From CBDCWT01 sp965223305 (GTDB taxonomy: Bacteria > Planctomycetota > Planctomycetia > Pirellulales > Pirellulaceae), in NCBI GenBank assembly GCA_965223305.1, contig CBDCWT010000003.1, positions 62,001-126,000 of the forward strand: a stretch of 64,000 nt of DNA. The letters are read 5' to 3'. The translations under genes and the position numbers were made by a program. Of the stretch, positions 1-9,200 are shown in pieces (the stretch's first letter is position 1; each line of letters begins with the position of its first letter). The notes under the pieces were generated by a model. The model was not told where the DNA came from. It did not search any database and saw nothing but the letters and a program-made list of their open reading frames with translations.

Positions 1-72
1 ATAGACTGCTCCGATGGCGAGCAGTCCAGCCGCAATCCACGGCCTCTTCCCGGGTCGTTTTTTCACCTCCAT
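1..72 (-). CDS. N-terminus of an unknown membrane protein (cut by window edge)
   Basis: Reading leftwards from an ATG at 72-70 gives 24 open codons that run off the window: a basic start (MEVKKRPGKRPW) followed by a hydrophobic run (IAAGLLAIGAVY). This is the pattern of a signal anchor or first membrane helix. An in-frame GTG two codons in is an alternative start. Too little is visible to name a family. Confidence 0.4.
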   Translation of the reverse strand, partial: MEVKKRPGKRPWIAAGLLAIGAVY

Positions 73-190
73 ACCGTGTCATTGTATGGACTTCCGTTCT
101 ACGCCCTACACCGATCGTGTAGGTGTCTATTAGCGCGCCGGAGATTGATCCAGTTGACAGCACTCGGCGAGGTCAACAACCTGGCGTTTG

Positions 191-300
191 TTTTGCGACG
201 TGTCGACTCCACCGCGTGCAGGAAGTGCGATTTCCTAACTCGCGCGGAAGAGCTCACACTGCGTCGGTTCGTGCAGCGAAATTCGCCGCGCCGGCACCTC
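191..300 (+). repeat. Dispersed intergenic repeat, copy 1 (diverged)
   Basis: Diverged copy of the GC-rich repeat found in gaps across the window. It keeps the landmarks in order: a GAC-TCCACC block, GGAAGTGCGATTTCCTAACT, a CGCGCGGAAGAG block, then GGTTCGTGCAGCGAAATT and GCCGGCACC. It compares best with the copies at 1062 and 11662. ORFs through it on both strands look accidental, because the same DNA is open in several frames. Confidence 0.55.
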
Positions 301-574
301 CAACTAGCTACCGTCGGGGGCAAGTTCCAATGTGACGTGCCCCAAAAAAGATCAACCGGATTCTCGTTTCGGGTAGCAGAACTGCCTCGATCGCACAATC
401 TTGCCAGCGAACCTGGAAAAGCTCGATTTGCCGATGGCTTTGACAAAGCGGTAAAATGCAAGAGATCGGCCTCAGATTCTGCGTCGTCAAGTAGGCGACG
501 TGCCGTCATATTGTCGCCCGAAGAACCGGCTGCGAACTCAAACCGTGACCACTGTCTTTCTAAACCAACCGGTG

Positions 575-967
575 ATGGTGCTCGAGGATCGGAAATCCTG
601 CGGCGAGGGCGGTCTTCTCGGTTGTCATGGTGTCGTGATCGGCGTTGACGGCAACGAGCGCAGCTGTACTGTCGAAATGGCAAACGGACACCGCATGCGT
701 GGCGTTCCGTTCTCCGCCGTGGCGGACGTAGTTGGCCCTCGAGGCATTTTTGACAAGACTGGGATGACAGCGAACGCCGTCTACCGGTCACGAACGGGAA
801 AGGTTGCGACATTCTCATTTCACAAATGTGACTGTGACGTCGTCAACTACGAAATCCGATTGCCAAATGAGCCTGGCCTTTTCCCCCGCATAAAGGTCCG
901 AGTGCCTCTTAGCATCGCGCTCACGTCCGAATTCGTGCGTCAGACCCTGACCGAAGCTTTTGCATAG
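575..967 (+). CDS. Hypothetical protein
   Basis: Unknown protein. The frame is open from 500, but the part that looks coding begins at about the ATG at 575 (MVLEDRKSCGEGG), giving about 130 residues. Codons from here on look like those of neighbouring real genes, with G/C-rich third positions. The first half is glycine- and valine-rich and beta-like (GVVIGVDGNERSCTVEMANG), which would fit a small barrel fold; this is only an impression. No signal peptide, membrane helix or known catalytic motif is visible. It lies alone between two copies of the dispersed repeat. The start is uncertain (500 or 575). Confidence 0.45.
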   Translation: MVLEDRKSCGEGGLLGCHGVVIGVDGNERSCTVEMANGHRMRGVPFSAVADVVGPRGIFDKTGMTANAVYRSRTGKVATFSFHKCDCDVVNYEIRLPNEPGLFPRIKVRVPLSIALTSEFVRQTLTEAFA

Positions 968-1061
968 AATCGCCAGTCCAGTCTCGAAGTCTGCCAAATC
1001 AGCCACCCCGCAGGCAGTGGACCGTCGAATTTGTCCTCACTTTGACACTGCCCCCGCTGAG

Positions 1062-1260
1062 GTTCGACGCACGGGACGATTCCACCCGTTGCGCGAAGGA
1101 TGGTTTCCTAACTCGCACGGATGTGCCCGGACTGCGCCCGTTCGTGCGCCGAAATTGGCCGCTCCGCAGGTACCCGAACACGCATCGTTTCACGCCAAGG
1201 GCCGCAGGCCAAAGCCGCAAACTGCATCGGCCTATCTGACGCCTATCTGACCGATGCGGA
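1062..1260 (+). repeat. Dispersed intergenic repeat, copy 2, with terminal hairpin
   Basis: One of the two most complete copies. The first ~110 bp carries the shared core (GCACGGGACGATTCCACCC, GCGCGAAGGATGG, CTAACTCGCACGGATGTGCC, TTCGTGCGCCGAAATTGG). The last part carries CAAGGGCCGCAGGCCAAAG and a dyad GCATCGG (1224-1230) / CCGATGC (1251-1257). The spacer between the dyad arms contains the 10-mer CCTATCTGAC twice. The copy at 22238 has the same layout with a shorter loop, so the hairpin is part of the repeat. Confidence 0.65.
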
Positions 1261-1479
1261 TTCGGGAGTCCCGTAAATCCCCAAAGTGTGTCACACTTCC
1301 GCGCGCCAGCACACGTGGCTAGGTTCAGAGGTCTTTTTCACCGCACTGGGGCAGCTTCACCGTGGTGGCCAGCTTACGAACGCGGTCGTCATGCCACCGG
1401 TGAATGATTGTTGGTAGACTGGTGCTCTGCAGAAATACGGTCCAATCATTACCCGAGCCGCCCCCCCCCCCGGCTGAAC

Positions 1480-2733
1480 ATGAGCATAGAAGACGGCAGT
1501 CAACTTGGCACCTTCAGAATCGTTGAACCACTCGGTGCGGGCGGTATGGGCGAGGTTTATCGGGCAACCGATACCAAGCTCGATCGCGAGGTGGCGATCA
1601 AGGTGCTGCCGGATTCCATGGCCCATGACCCCGAGCGCGTGGCTCGATTTGAGCGCGAAGCCAAAGTGCTGGCTCGACTCAATCATCCCATGATTGCGGC
1701 CATCCATGGTTTTGATGAAGCAAATGGGAAACGGTTCCTAGTACTGGAACTGGTAGAGGGCCCAACATTGGCAGACCGCTTGGAGAACGGGCTACTCCCC
1801 GTTGAAGAGTGTCTAGATATCGCTCGCCAAATCTCAGAGGCATTGGAAGTCGCGCACGATAAAGGCATTATTCATCGAGACTTGAAACCAGCGAATGTAA
1901 AGGTGACGGCTGAGGGTCAGGTCAAAGTCTTGGACTTTGGATTGGCCAAGGCCTTGGCAGAAGAAGAAACGAGTCTTGATCCCACATCGTCTCCCACGAT
2001 CACCAAAGATTTTACAGCTCCGGGTGTGATACTTGGCACAGCGGCTTACATGAGTCCCGAACAAGCCCGAGGCAGGCCGGTCGACAAACGATCCGACATT
2101 TGGTCTTTCGGGTGTGTGCTCTACGAATGCCTGACCGGAGACTCCATGTTCCGAGGCGAGACGGTCACTGATTCGATCGGCGCCATCCTTCATAAGCAGC
2201 CCGATTGGAGCCTACTGCCCGCGGAAACCCCGCCCACGGTACAATTACTTCTCAGACGCTGCCTTGCCAAAGACCGTAAACGCCGTCTGCGCGATATCGG
2301 CGACGTGAAGATCGAACTGGAAGCGGCCATCGCCGATCCGACTTCGTCCGCTCTTGGACTAGCCAGTGCAGCATTGGCCACCAATGGAAGTACGCTGCTT
2401 TGGAGTGGTCGAGGCATTACAACTGTCATTTGTGTCGCATTAGTTGCGGTGTTGGTGACGATCGGCGCCACCTGGTCTGTTTGGCCGACGCGTTCACCCG
2501 TGCCGCCTCCAGTCGAAGCTCTCCCACCCGCTCCAGTAGAACGCTTCATGATCACACTCCCACAGCGCGAGAGTACAACCAGTTTCGTGCGTTATGATAC
2601 CTTCGACGTGACTGACGACGGGAAGCTGCTGACTTACAGGGCGAGTAAACAGCCCAGAGGAGTTGACGTTTTCCGGTCGAGCAACCTTCCTTCTGTAAAT
2701 TCTGTCGATCTCATTTTCGCGTTTTGTAAATAG
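1480..2733 (+). CDS. 5' fragment of the split kinase (kinase domain and membrane helix)
   Basis: 417 codons that keep a complete Hanks-type kinase: glycine loop GAGGMG (19-24), Lys41 in VAIKVL, catalytic loop HRDLKPAN (132-139), DFG (152-154) and the MSPEQARG segment. One membrane helix follows (about 312-333) and then about 60 residues of the outer part. The last ~20 residues come from the insertion sequence, with a stop inside it. All catalytic residues are present, so a sensorless but possibly active membrane kinase could still be made (inference). Confidence 0.8.
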   Translation: MSIEDGSQLGTFRIVEPLGAGGMGEVYRATDTKLDREVAIKVLPDSMAHDPERVARFEREAKVLARLNHPMIAAIHGFDEANGKRFLVLELVEGPTLADRLENGLLPVEECLDIARQISEALEVAHDKGIIHRDLKPANVKVTAEGQVKVLDFGLAKALAEEETSLDPTSSPTITKDFTAPGVILGTAAYMSPEQARGRPVDKRSDIWSFGCVLYECLTGDSMFRGETVTDSIGAILHKQPDWSLLPAETPPTVQLLLRRCLAKDRKRRLRDIGDVKIELEAAIADPTSSALGLASAALATNGSTLLWSGRGITTVICVALVAVLVTIGATWSVWPTRSPVPPPVEALPPAPVERFMITLPQRESTTSFVRYDTFDVTDDGKLLTYRASKQPRGVDVFRSSNLPSVNSVDLIFAFCK

Positions 2734-4148
2734 TATGGAGTGGCTTCGCCGCCGTTTTCTTTTGCGTTCACGCAGACCGGGGGGCTCATTGCCGCCCCCC
2801 TGGACCCCCGCTAGCCTTTCTCTGTGTTCCGTTTTTGGGAGGCGTTGTTTGCATTGTCAAATAGACTTTGCCAGTTTCCCAATCGTCGCTGGTCTCGCTG
2901 AGGATCGCGCTGACTAACCGCAGGAGCGACGCTTCGTTGGGAAACAGCGTTGCCACTCTGGTGCGACGTTTGATCTCCTGGTTTAGCCGCTCAAGCATGT
3001 TCGTCGTGCGAAGACGGCGGCGGTGAGAAGGTTCCAATTCGAACACCGTCAGACTTTCCGCAACGTTGGTCTCGAGCCAACGGGATAGATCCGGCGCCGT
3101 CTCGGCGTACTTCTCGACCATCAACTTGAGGAGACGATCTGCTTCGTGACGATCCGCTGCGTTGAGCACGTTACGCAAGTCCTGGATGACTTCCGGACGC
3201 ATGGTTATCTTGGGTACGTAGTTCAGAGCGTTCTGGAGGAGGTGAAACTGGCAGCGCTGCCAGGCCACGCCTGCGAAGCATGCCTTGCGAGCCTGCTTCA
3301 GCCCCGCGTGATCGTCGGAAACGATCAACTGAACACCGTGCAAGCCACGGTCGATCAGACTCTTCAAGAAGCTTCTCCAGTGAACCTCTGCTTCGGAAAG
3401 TGAGACGCTGACGCCCAGGATGCTGCGTTGACCGTTCTCCAAAATGCCGGTGGCGATCAGTACCGCGCAGTCACGTACGCTGCCTCCGTGGCGAACCTTC
3501 TCGTAGCGAGCATCGAGAATCACATACGGCACCGTTTCCAGTGGACGCTCCCGCCAGGCTTGCAGTTCTTCGTCCAGCAGCTCGGCGGCCCGACTGACCT
3601 GAGTACTACTGACCTCCAATCCACACAGCTCCTGAGTGATCTCCGCCACTTTCCTGGTCGATACTCCCTGCACGTACATCTCCGCCACCGCTAATTTGAG
3701 CGCCCGCTCACTGCGTTCGCCCCGTTCCAATGTCGACGGATAGAACTCCACATCTCGGGTCTGAGGAACGTTAACGCGCAGTTGGCCGAGTCGGCTGTTG
3801 ACCGTCTTGGACTTGTATCCATTGGCATATCCACGTCGCGCTTCGGTCCGCTGATACGGCATCGCGCCCAGGGCTTCCGCGCGCTCGAGTTTCATCGCCT
3901 CATTCATGAGAATCTCAATCGCGTGCCCCATTCCCTCAAAGCCATGTTCGCCGAGTAGTTGGAGCAGCTCTTCGAAACGAGTAGATTGATCGTCGTGGGC
4001 CATGTGGGTCTCCTTTCGCTAGAGTAGTGTCCTGCGAAAAGAAAGATCGACAGCGGCCCACGCTTTTTCAAGCCGCCTATCAGCGACGCTCCGAATCAAT
4101 TAAGTTCGGCGCGCCACTGCGCTTTTACAGAAAGAATGTTACACCACC
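2675..4148 (-). mobile_element. IS256-family insertion sequence, copy 1
   Basis: 1474-bp element with imperfect ~26-bp terminal inverted repeats. The left end is GGTCGAGCAACC...TTCTGTAAA, and the right end read inward is GGTGGTGTAACA...TTCTGTAAA. It is flanked by an 8-bp direct duplication CGTTTTCC (2667-2674 and 4149-4156), the size typical of the IS256 family. It carries one transposase gene on the minus strand. It matches the element at 25258-26731 in length and, by eye, in sequence. The one difference noticed is T at 2741 against C at 25324, outside the transposase. Confidence 0.95.
2786..4003 (-). CDS. IS256/Mutator-family transposase
   Basis: 405-aa DDE transposase that moves the surrounding IS256-type element; the length is normal for the family. 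Visible catalytic candidates are Asp164 (VILDARYEK), Asp230 (IVSDDHAG) and Glu338 (TNMLERLN). The family C-x2-H signature lies between the second and third acidic residues (WQRCQFHLLQN, about 248-258). The ATG at 4003 has a purine-rich upstream stretch (AAAGGAGACC). The protein is identical to that of the second copy at 25369-26586, so both copies are probably recent and functional. Confidence 0.95.
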   Translation of the reverse strand: MAHDDQSTRFEELLQLLGEHGFEGMGHAIEILMNEAMKLERAEALGAMPYQRTEARRGYANGYKSKTVNSRLGQLRVNVPQTRDVEFYPSTLERGERSERALKLAVAEMYVQGVSTRKVAEITQELCGLEVSSTQVSRAAELLDEELQAWRERPLETVPYVILDARYEKVRHGGSVRDCAVLIATGILENGQRSILGVSVSLSEAEVHWRSFLKSLIDRGLHGVQLIVSDDHAGLKQARKACFAGVAWQRCQFHLLQNALNYVPKITMRPEVIQDLRNVLNAADRHEADRLLKLMVEKYAETAPDLSRWLETNVAESLTVFELEPSHRRRLRTTNMLERLNQEIKRRTRVATLFPNEASLLRLVSAILSETSDDWETGKVYLTMQTTPPKNGTQRKASGGPGGRQ

Positions 4149-5853
4149 CGTTTTCCTGCGATCGCGAGATCAAGCCAGGCCAGTTCATATCGACACAAAT
4201 GATGAAAGCAGTGATATTCGGCTGCCAACTCTGTCTCCCGACGGCAAGTCGCTCGCATACGGCTGCGAAGGAAGACTTCTTAAACAACACGTTCTCGGCG
4301 GCCCACCCACCCTTCTATGCCAGAATACCGGTGTCATCGTAGGTATTACATGGTCTGAAGACGGGTTTATTACCTTCACAGATTCCAGCAAACCAAACGC
4401 TCTACTGCGCATCGACGAAGACGGTGGCGAAATTACGGAACTGAAGATTACAGGGTCAGAGAAAAGATGGATTCGGTTCGTTCATGCTTTGCCGGGTGGA
4501 CAGGCGATTCTTTACGCGGCCTTCCAGGACCAATATGCCAGGGGCCACAGTTCGATTGGGGTCTATTCACTCGAAACGGGCCAGGCAAAAGAGCTGGCCC
4601 CAGTTGGGACGTATCCACTTTATGCTCAGAGCGGCCACTTACTGTACTTACTAGATTCGACGCTGATGGCCGTGCCATTTGATGCAAAGGCGTTGGAGAA
4701 AACTGGTAAAGCCGTTCCCGTTCCACGAATGGGAGAGGTGCGTTCTGGAGCTTCCGGCTCGGCACTCATCGATATCACAAGCAATGGCACGCTTTACTAT
4801 CGTGAGGCTGACCCAAGGACGAATACGATGCGCGGCATCTATCGATACGCGATAGAGAGTGGAGGGGAGCCAGAGTTGATGTCACCGAGGACAGGAGACT
4901 TCGCTAGATTCTCGATCTCCTCGGATGCCAAGTTCATCGCAATAGAAATCGGCGAAACGGGCGAAACGTACGAACCAGAAGGAAATAGCATTTGGGTTCT
5001 CGATCTGGGACGCAATGTGCTGCAACAGTTGACGACCGAAGCAGGCGGACAAATGATACCAATGTTTTCTCCAAACGGTGTTTGGGTGTATTATTCCGCG
5101 TACGACGAAAACGACGAGTGGAAAGGTATTTACCGTCGGAAACGCGGAGATCGCAGAATCGACGGTGCGGAACCCGTCGAGGAAGGACCACGCCCATTCT
5201 ACCTCAACTCGATTTCTTCTGACGGCATGTATCTGCTCGGTGCTGATGCGCCCGACTCAAATGTATCGCCGGGAACACATTGGGACATCGGTTTGATCGC
5301 TCTGGATGAAAACGGCGAAAACGCGACTAGGACGATTTGGGCTGGTGGCCCTTGGCCGCAAGCTCGGCCGAGTATCTCACCTGATGGGCAATTCGTTGCC
5401 TACATGTCTTGGCATACAGGTAAAGCTGAAGTTTACGTCCGCCCCTTCGATTCCTCCGAAGAAAGCGACCTTGAATATCAGGTTTCAAATAACGGCGGAA
5501 GTTGGCCAATGTGGTCTCCCGATGAAAAAACGCTGTATTACGTCGAGGGTGTACGTCAGTCAAAGCTGATGGCTGCAACTGTGCTCACAAACGCCGAAAC
5601 GACGGGAGATGGCGAGTTGCCCCGATTTAAAATCGGCGAAGTAAAAGAACTGTTTGGCTTCGGCACATTGAACGACTCACATCATGCGACAATCATGCCT
5701 GACGGGTCTGGATTCCTTCGCACCGAGATTGTGCCGCAGGACGGTGCTGAGCAAACCTCTGACGATCCTACGGTGATTCACGTCGTGAGGAACTTCTTCA
5801 CAGAACTGGAACGCGTCGCACCAACTAAGGAGAGCAGTGAAGAACGCGAATAG
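4027..5853 (+). CDS. 3' fragment of the split kinase (PD40/TolB-like propeller)
   Basis: Orphan C-terminal part. The reading frame opens inside the insertion sequence at a GTG (4027), and gene-derived sequence begins at 4149. From there the protein is a chain of PD40-type beta-propeller motifs (LPTLSPDGKSLAYG, MFSPNGVWVYYSAYD, ARPSISPDGQFVAYMSW, PMWSPDEKTLYYVEG). In intact kinases this forms the extracytoplasmic sensor. Without the membrane helix it has no export signal, so a product from the IS-internal start would probably be cytoplasmic and non-functional (inference). Confidence 0.7.
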   Translation: MSCEKKDRQRPTLFQAAYQRRSESIKFGAPLRFYRKNVTPPVFLRSRDQARPVHIDTNDESSDIRLPTLSPDGKSLAYGCEGRLLKQHVLGGPPTLLCQNTGVIVGITWSEDGFITFTDSSKPNALLRIDEDGGEITELKITGSEKRWIRFVHALPGGQAILYAAFQDQYARGHSSIGVYSLETGQAKELAPVGTYPLYAQSGHLLYLLDSTLMAVPFDAKALEKTGKAVPVPRMGEVRSGASGSALIDITSNGTLYYREADPRTNTMRGIYRYAIESGGEPELMSPRTGDFARFSISSDAKFIAIEIGETGETYEPEGNSIWVLDLGRNVLQQLTTEAGGQMIPMFSPNGVWVYYSAYDENDEWKGIYRRKRGDRRIDGAEPVEEGPRPFYLNSISSDGMYLLGADAPDSNVSPGTHWDIGLIALDENGENATRTIWAGGPWPQARPSISPDGQFVAYMSWHTGKAEVYVRPFDSSEESDLEYQVSNNGGSWPMWSPDEKTLYYVEGVRQSKLMAATVLTNAETTGDGELPRFKIGEVKELFGFGTLNDSHHATIMPDGSGFLRTEIVPQDGAEQTSDDPTVIHVVRNFFTELERVAPTKESSEERE

Positions 5854-6297
5854 ATGATTGTCACTACAAAGACGGCCCAGTTAAACTTCGGCAGGGTCCC
5901 GGCATTGGACAAACACCGCTGCAAGAACTGTGGTTTTTAAAGTCGCAAAAGTCACATCCCTCACTCAAGACGCTCGCTGCCAAAATCGCGTCGGTCAGGT
6001 AGACGAATGGCATCTAGCTTAAGGTGTAACCCAATTGATGAATGACGTTTAGTCACGCTATCGCGGCAGTGCTGTCAGGCAAGCCAAGCCGCCGCATCTT
6101 ATCCAGCTGGCTGCCTATCGTTGTGATAGCACGAAAGACTGCACTGCATGCCAGCATCGTTAAGGCAGTGTCGTCAAAGTGTTTGGGCTTAAACTAGCGA
6201 CATTCGTCTTTCTCACCGAAGCGGATTCGTGCAGGCTGCGGACGCGTTCTCTGTCGGCGGCAAACGTGATGCAAAGGCCTCACGCGCATCTCGGTCG
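5854..6297. other. Gene-free gap between converging kinase genes
   Basis: No convincing coding frame. At 5987-6012 it carries GCGTCGGTCAGGTAGACGAA, which recurs nearly exactly at 40382-40402 and resembles the inverted end of the dispersed repeat (compare 1240-1262). This may be a repeat remnant. No clear terminator hairpin was seen. Confidence 0.4.
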
Positions 6298-9200
6298 TTA
6301 CCGAGGGTTGGACTCCGCTTGGCGGATTTCCTCCCAAGTAGGCGCCCGCCATATCGAGAGACTACCTTCAGAATCACTTGCTGCCAGAAGGTTGCCGTCC
6401 GGCGAGAATGCAGCAATCACTCCTTGCGATTCGGTTTTCAGAGTTCCAAGGCTACGAAACGTGGTCAGGTCAAATAGAGTCAGAGTGGCACCCCCGACAG
6501 CCAAGCGCCGGTTGTCGAAGGAGAATGACAGCGATGAAACGTAACCCGCTCCGCGTATCGTCCTCTCGCTGTGGTCCTTTACGCGCCAAATCTTGGTAGC
6601 GCCATCCTCTCCACCCACGGCTAGCATCTGGCCGTCTGGTGAAAAGTGGGCCGGACGACCTCGATACTTGCGTCCCAGGACAAGTGGTTTACCATCGACG
6701 TGGCGATTCCATAACAAGACACGAAAGTCTTCGTGAGTCGTTGCCACCAACTGCTCATCCCGTGAGACGTCCATGGACACAATTGGCAACGAAATGCGCG
6801 GGATGAGATTGTTCTCGTTCCAAGAAGAGATGTCGTAGCTGCGCACCCCATGTTCCACGTTCGATTCCGTTAGTCGATGAGCAGTGACGAGACTGTTACT
6901 CTTCGGTAAGAAATTCGATGCGGAGATGCCATTGAACTCCGCGGGAATCGTTTTCACCAACATTTGCGACTCCAAATCCCAAATCTTCAGCTCACCGGCA
7001 TCGCCAGTTGCCGCCAATAAATCCGCATTTGGCGAGAACAACATTGGGAAGCGTCGTATTTCCCAAGGCGGAAGTTTGACTGGGCCCAGCTCAGTGAGGC
7101 GACGTTCCGTCCAGTCGGCCACCGACACTAACGTCAGATACCCCTCCTCGTCCTGAACTGCCAGCAATCCCCCATCGGGGGAGAACACAGGGTATCTTCT
7201 CTTGCCAGACAGCTGGCGACGAGCCGGTTCACGCGGGACAGGCCGCGCATTCCAGACGAGCACGGCGCCGTCCTTACTTCCGCTCACGATGGTTTGTCCG
7301 TCTTGAGAGAAGTCCAAGGAAAACACTTCGCTCAAGTGCCCGCGCAGCGTTGTGAGCAGCTTTCCGTTCGGAACATCCCAGACACGGACGGTTCCATCCG
7401 TTCCAGCAGACGCTAGTCGGGTACCATCTGGTGAGAATGCGATGTCGATGCCACCTTCGCTGAACTCAAAAGGCGCCACTGGTATTCCTGACTCGGGATG
7501 CCAAAACCTGATACTCGTGCGACCAATCGAGGCGAGTACTCTTCCGTCGGTCGAAAACTGCATGTCCGCCACTCCACCCTCGTGTGCGATCCATCGGTCC
7601 GTCAGTGCCTCCGGCTGTCCTCCATCAGCGTGCTCTGCGCGCATCAGCTGAATGTTCCCGAAGGTGTCTCCCACGGCGAGCGCACCAGATTCCCTGGCAA
7701 AGCAGACGACTCCACTAAACGCTCCCGCCGTTGCATTTCTTTCTGGTTCGGCGCGGAACCTTGTTTCCTCCATCGAATCAACCTTCCACGTGCGAACGGT
7801 ACTATCTGTGGCAAACGCTCCCAACACCTGACCGTCTGCCGAGAAGCTTAGGCTGCGAAGAGGTGCGCCGGCCTCGTCGGCAGCAATCGGTCGATCGAAG
7901 TGCGGACCCTGAAAAAGTCTCAAGTCCCCCTTCTTCGAAGCCGAGGCCAGTAGATTCGTTTCAGGGGAGAATGCAACTGCGATGATTTGCGCACGATGTT
8001 CAAATGTGCTGACTCGCGTCCGATTGGACAAATCCCAGACCTCGAGTCGTCCATCAAACAGGCCCACAGCCACATAACGCCCGTCGTGTGAGAAGGCGAG
8101 GCGAAAAATCGGGTTGTCGTGCTGCACAAGCGCAAACTTGGCATCACTCTGGCAGTGTTGCCAGAGGTATCGCCATTCCCATCCCCGCAGATCGACTTCG
8201 TCAGGGGCGGGCCGATGACGGTCTAACGCATCAAGAATCTGTACGCGATCCGCCGACTGTAGCGCGGTGAATGCCAGATTCATGTCGGCGGCATATGCGT
8301 TCCGGCGCGCAGACAACTCACTTGCCTGAGCATTCTCGCGGGCAGCAATTGCTTTCTGTCGCTCGATATTGGCCCTCGCTCCGGCAGCTCGCGCGTTCAC
8401 AGCTTCCTGACTTGCCCGTCTGAAACCAATGGTTGTCCCGGACAGTCCCAAGCAAAGCACCACTAGTAATGCAGTCCCTGCAAAAACAGGGCCGCGATTG
8501 CGGCGAATAAACTTCCGCAGTTTGTAACCCGGGGAGGGGGGACAAGCTAATACTGCCTCGTCATCAAGAAAACGCCGAACGTCCGCGGCAAATCCGTTCG
8601 CCGTCTCGTAGCGGCGGGCCCGATCCTTTTCAATGGCTCGCATGACGATCCAGTCCAACTCGCCGCGCACCAGACTTCTTAGTCTCTGGGGCTCTACCTG
8701 TCGGTTCGCTGCGACTGAAGGCAGTGCGTCGATTGTGCTAAGCCGCACGCTCGGGCGAGGCGGCTCTTCCTCGCGGATGATGCGCATCATCTCGTGAAAG
8801 GCCGCCGACCTGAGACGCTGTCGGTCAATTGGTGTAGCGCCCGTCAACAATTCGTAGAGCAACACACCGAGTGAATAGATGTCGCTCCTCGTGTCGATAT
8901 CGAGCTGATTGACCTCGGCCTGTTCAGGACTCATGTACTCTAATGTCCCGATTACCTGGCCATACTGAGTGAACATCGTCTTCTCGGTCAGCTTCTGGCT
9001 CGTTGCCTTTGCTACACCAAAGTCGATCACCTTGGGAACAGGTTCACCGTCGTAGAGTGCCACAAGCACGTTACTCGGCTTTAGATCGCGATGAATTACT
9101 CCTTTTTGGTGAGCGTGCTGAACGGCGTGGCAGATTGGTATGAACAGCTCCAGCCGCTCCTTGGGCGTAAGATGCTTCTCATCGCAGTATTCTGTGATGG

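Larger units (their letters stand above)
1480..5853 (+). pseudogene. Ser/Thr protein kinase with PD40/TolB-like sensor, split by an IS256-type element
   Basis: Ancestral 963-aa membrane kinase, now two ORFs. Removing the element (2675-4148) and one copy of its 8-bp target duplication takes out 1482 bp, a multiple of three. This rejoins the reading frame exactly (DVFLRSRDQARPVHI across the junction). The order was a kinase domain (about residues 10-270), a membrane helix (about 312-333), then a periplasmic-type propeller of PD40 motifs (SPDG repeats). Such kinases are transmembrane sensors in planctomycetes and acidobacteria. The start is the ATG at 1480, directly before the conserved beginning of the kinase domain; an upstream TTG at 1408 would add 24 unlikely residues. 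An 11-base C run (1461-1471) precedes the start. No partner sigma gene adjoins it. Confidence 0.9.

Noticed and set aside
76..818. Overlapping long open frames on both strands (190 and 239 codons)
   Set aside because: The translations are Arg/Ser-rich, overlap each other, and cross a copy of the dispersed repeat; no start signal or family likeness.
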